Shown here one piece after another: positions 6,258 through 7,098 of a stretch of DNA of 7,098 bases. The stretch is taken from assembly GCA_903873565.1 (NCBI GenBank), contig CAIQOY010000337.1:1-7098 (forward strand), in the 5' to 3' direction. The DNA is from an uncultured Actinomycetes bacterium (GTDB taxonomy: Bacteria > Actinomycetota > Thermoleophilia > Gaiellales > F1-60-MAGs149). Position 1 is the first letter of the stretch; each line of letters opens with the position of its first letter. Under the pieces are notes generated by a model. The model was not told the DNA's origin. It was given only the letters and a program-made list of their open reading frames with translations, and made no database searches. Made by a program: the position numbers and the translations under genes.

Positions 6258-6926
6258 TCAGATCGGCTCGCCGCCCCGCAGCTCGGGGTGGTTGCGCTGG
6301 AAGTCCGGGGTGAGGTCGTCGAGCTCGCGGGCGCGAACGATCGCGGGGCGCGCTCCGACGCGGGCGAAGTGGCCCTGCACGTTGTCGCCGCCGACGAGCA
6401 CGTCGTCGACGAAGGACTGCCAGCCGACCAGCATGTAGAGGTAGATGTCGGCCACGGAGAAGCGATCGCCGAGGCACCACTCGCGGCCCTCGAGCTCGCG
6501 CTCGAGGTAGTCGCCGTGCTTGGCCATGTTGACGATGCCGCGCTCGCGGATGCCCAGCGCGGCGGACTCGTCGGTGGTCATGAACTGCGGGATCATCAGC
6601 GGCCACCAGGCCGGGTGCAGCGTGTTGGCGATCCAGGTCACCCAGCGGTAGGCGACGGGGCGCAGGGGGTCGCCGACCGGCGGCAGGAGGCCGGCGTCGG
6701 GGAAGCGGTCGCCGATGTGCAGGAGCACGGCGCCCGTCTCGTAGACCGCGCTCTCGCCGTCCACGAGGGTCGGCACGCGCATCAGCGGGTTGGCCTGCGC
6801 GAAGGCCGGGTCGCGATCGCGGTGGCGCGGGTGCACGTTGGCGACCTCGTACGCGGCGCCGGCCTCCTCGAGGGCCGCGCGGGCCGCGAAGGACGACGAG
6901 CCGGTGATCTGGAACAGCCGTAGCAT
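6258..6926 (-). CDS. Glutathione S-transferase-fold family protein
   Basis: This 222-residue cytosolic protein has the two-domain layout of glutathione S-transferases. A thioredoxin-like N-domain starts MLRLFQITGSSSFAARAALE, with candidate catalytic Ser10-Ser12. It carries the cis-proline loop RVPTLVDG (50-57, Pro52) and YETGAVLLHI (62-71), which supplies the Glu/Thr pair that usually holds the gamma-glutamyl group. The helical C-domain includes WCLGDRFSVADIYLYML (150-166), with the S-x-x-D N-capping box (Ser157, Asp160) typical of the family. Start ATG 6926 is chosen because it begins right at the first beta strand. An in-frame ATG at 6968 would add 14 residues (MRRAGMGLVRSPPA) that are not family-like and would swallow the candidate promoter. 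Substrate and thiol cofactor are unknown; most actinobacteria use mycothiol rather than glutathione. The gene converges on the P450 and diverges from selA. Confidence 0.88.
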   Translation of the reverse strand: MLRLFQITGSSSFAARAALEEAGAAYEVANVHPRHRDRDPAFAQANPLMRVPTLVDGESAVYETGAVLLHIGDRFPDAGLLPPVGDPLRPVAYRWVTWIANTLHPAWWPLMIPQFMTTDESAALGIRERGIVNMAKHGDYLERELEGREWCLGDRFSVADIYLYMLVGWQSFVDDVLVGGDNVQGHFARVGARPAIVRARELDDLTPDFQRNHPELRGGEPI

Positions 6927-6937
6927 CGCCGGCGGGG

Positions 6938-6943
6938 ACCGTA
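6938..6943 (-). promoter_or_regulatory. Putative -10 element of the GST-like gene
   Basis: TACGGT on the minus strand fits TANNNT and ends 11 bases before the ATG at 6926. This would give a very short leader of about 4-5 bases with no Shine-Dalgarno sequence. No clear -35 is seen. The call rests on similarity to the other short-leader starts in this window. Confidence 0.4.
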
Positions 6944-6956
6944 CCAGACCCATCCC

Positions 6957-6973
6957 GGCCCGCCTCACGGGCC
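6957..6973. repeat. Inverted repeat in the divergent GST-selA intergenic region
   Basis: GGCCCG (6957-6962) and CGGGCC (6968-6973) are perfect 6-base arms around CCTCA. They sit midway between the two putative -10 elements, about where both -35 regions would be. This is a possible operator, though short GC palindromes arise easily in such DNA. Confidence 0.3.
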
Positions 6974-6993
6974 CCCCGCAGCCCGCGCGGCCC

Positions 6994-6999
6994 TACCAT
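6994..6999 (+). promoter_or_regulatory. Putative -10 element of selA (leaderless)
   Basis: TACCAT fits TANNNT and ends 7 bases before the ATG at 7007, the same layout as at moaX. It would start transcription at or beside the start codon. No Shine-Dalgarno sequence is present. No -35 consensus is visible. Confidence 0.5.
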
Positions 7000-7006
7000 C
7001 CGGGCC

Positions 7007-7098
7007 ATGGAGGCCCTGCGCCAGCTGCCGGCCGTCGACCGCGTCCTCGCCGAGCCCGCCCTCGCCGGGCTGGTGGCCGAGCTCGGCCACGCCGGCGC
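7007..7098 (+). CDS. selA: Probable L-seryl-tRNA(Sec) selenium transferase, N-terminal fragment
   Basis: Only the first 30 codons are in the window; the gene runs off the right edge. The fragment contains LRQLPAVDRVLAEPALAGLV (residues 4-23) followed by AELGHAG. The LPxVDRxL...PxL pattern, followed by a Gly-His stretch, is the hallmark of the N-terminal domain of bacterial SelA. SelA is the PLP enzyme that converts seryl-tRNA(Sec) to selenocysteinyl-tRNA(Sec) using selenophosphate. The PLP domain is not visible, so the call depends on this short stretch. Start ATG 7007 is supported by the TACCAT hexamer 7 bases upstream and by family-like sequence from the first residues. If correct, the organism probably makes selenoproteins, and selB or selD and tRNA-Sec may lie to the right of the window. 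Confidence 0.78.
   Translation, partial: MEALRQLPAVDRVLAEPALAGLVAELGHAG

Noticed and set aside
5157..6923. A 588-codon plus-strand frame across the P450 and antisense to the GST-like gene
   Set aside because: It is a shadow of the P450 in another frame, fused to the antisense of the GST-like gene, with no conserved motif.
6927..6968. Longer GST-like protein starting at ATG 6968
   Set aside because: The extra residues do not fit the family's beta-strand start, and the candidate -10 element would lie inside the coding region.
6927..7006. Search for tRNA-Sec or another small RNA in the gap before selA
   Set aside because: The gap is only 80 bases, shows no cloverleaf or T-loop consensus, and is accounted for by two promoters and a short inverted repeat.
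4990..7008. A 672-codon minus-strand frame spanning the P450 and GST regions
   Set aside because: It covers two genes with clear family motifs in other frames and shows no recognisable domain.

Overview
The window is very GC-rich DNA with strong G/C preference at third codon positions. It is densely packed with genes and holds eight recognisable protein genes, two of them cut by the window edges. The GC content, GTG starts, 4-base start/stop overlaps, probable leaderless promoters, a fused MoaD-MoaE protein and the propionyl-CoA carboxylase style all suggest an actinobacterium (Actinomycetota). A deep lineage such as Thermoleophilia is possible, but this is inference and cannot be settled from the window.

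Left half (1-4316, minus strand): one transcription unit read right to left. The order is the large subunit of a methylmalonyl-CoA-mutase-type enzyme (GTG start at 4316), the acyl-CoA carboxylase carboxyltransferase subunit (GTG start at 2707), a 55-residue epsilon-like protein (GTG start at 1148), and the biotin carboxylase subunit (ATG start at 984, running off the left edge). The last three genes are joined by 4-base overlaps (GTGA, then ATGA). Together they fit propionyl-CoA -> (S)-methylmalonyl-CoA -> (epimerase, not in the window) -> succinyl-CoA. This is the route for odd-chain fatty acids, branched amino acids and propionate, or, run in reverse, a source of methylmalonyl-CoA. The B12-binding small subunit of the mutase and the end of the biotin subunit lie outside the window.

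Right half (4370-6231, plus strand): a two-gene unit divergent from the mutase operon. It holds a fused molybdopterin synthase (MoaD-MoaE, MoaX-like) that overlaps by GTGA a cytochrome P450 with an atypical oxygen-activation helix. A GC hairpin at 6238-6256 separates the P450 from a convergent minus-strand glutathione-S-transferase-fold protein (6258-6926). Divergent from that gene, at 7007, begins what looks like selA, seryl-tRNA(Sec) selenium transferase. It is cut after 30 codons.

The four genes that begin at divergent intergenic regions (53 and 80 bases) each have a TANNNT hexamer 6-11 bases before the start codon and no Shine-Dalgarno sequence, which suggests leaderless transcripts. By contrast, pccB inside the operon has a clear AGGAGAG site. 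I saw no tRNA, rRNA, CRISPR array, insertion sequence or prophage. No wholly new system is evident. The points most worth a second look are the P450 I-helix, the altered substrate-channel motif of the mutase, the MoaX-P450 coupling and the closeness of molybdenum-cofactor and selenocysteine genes.
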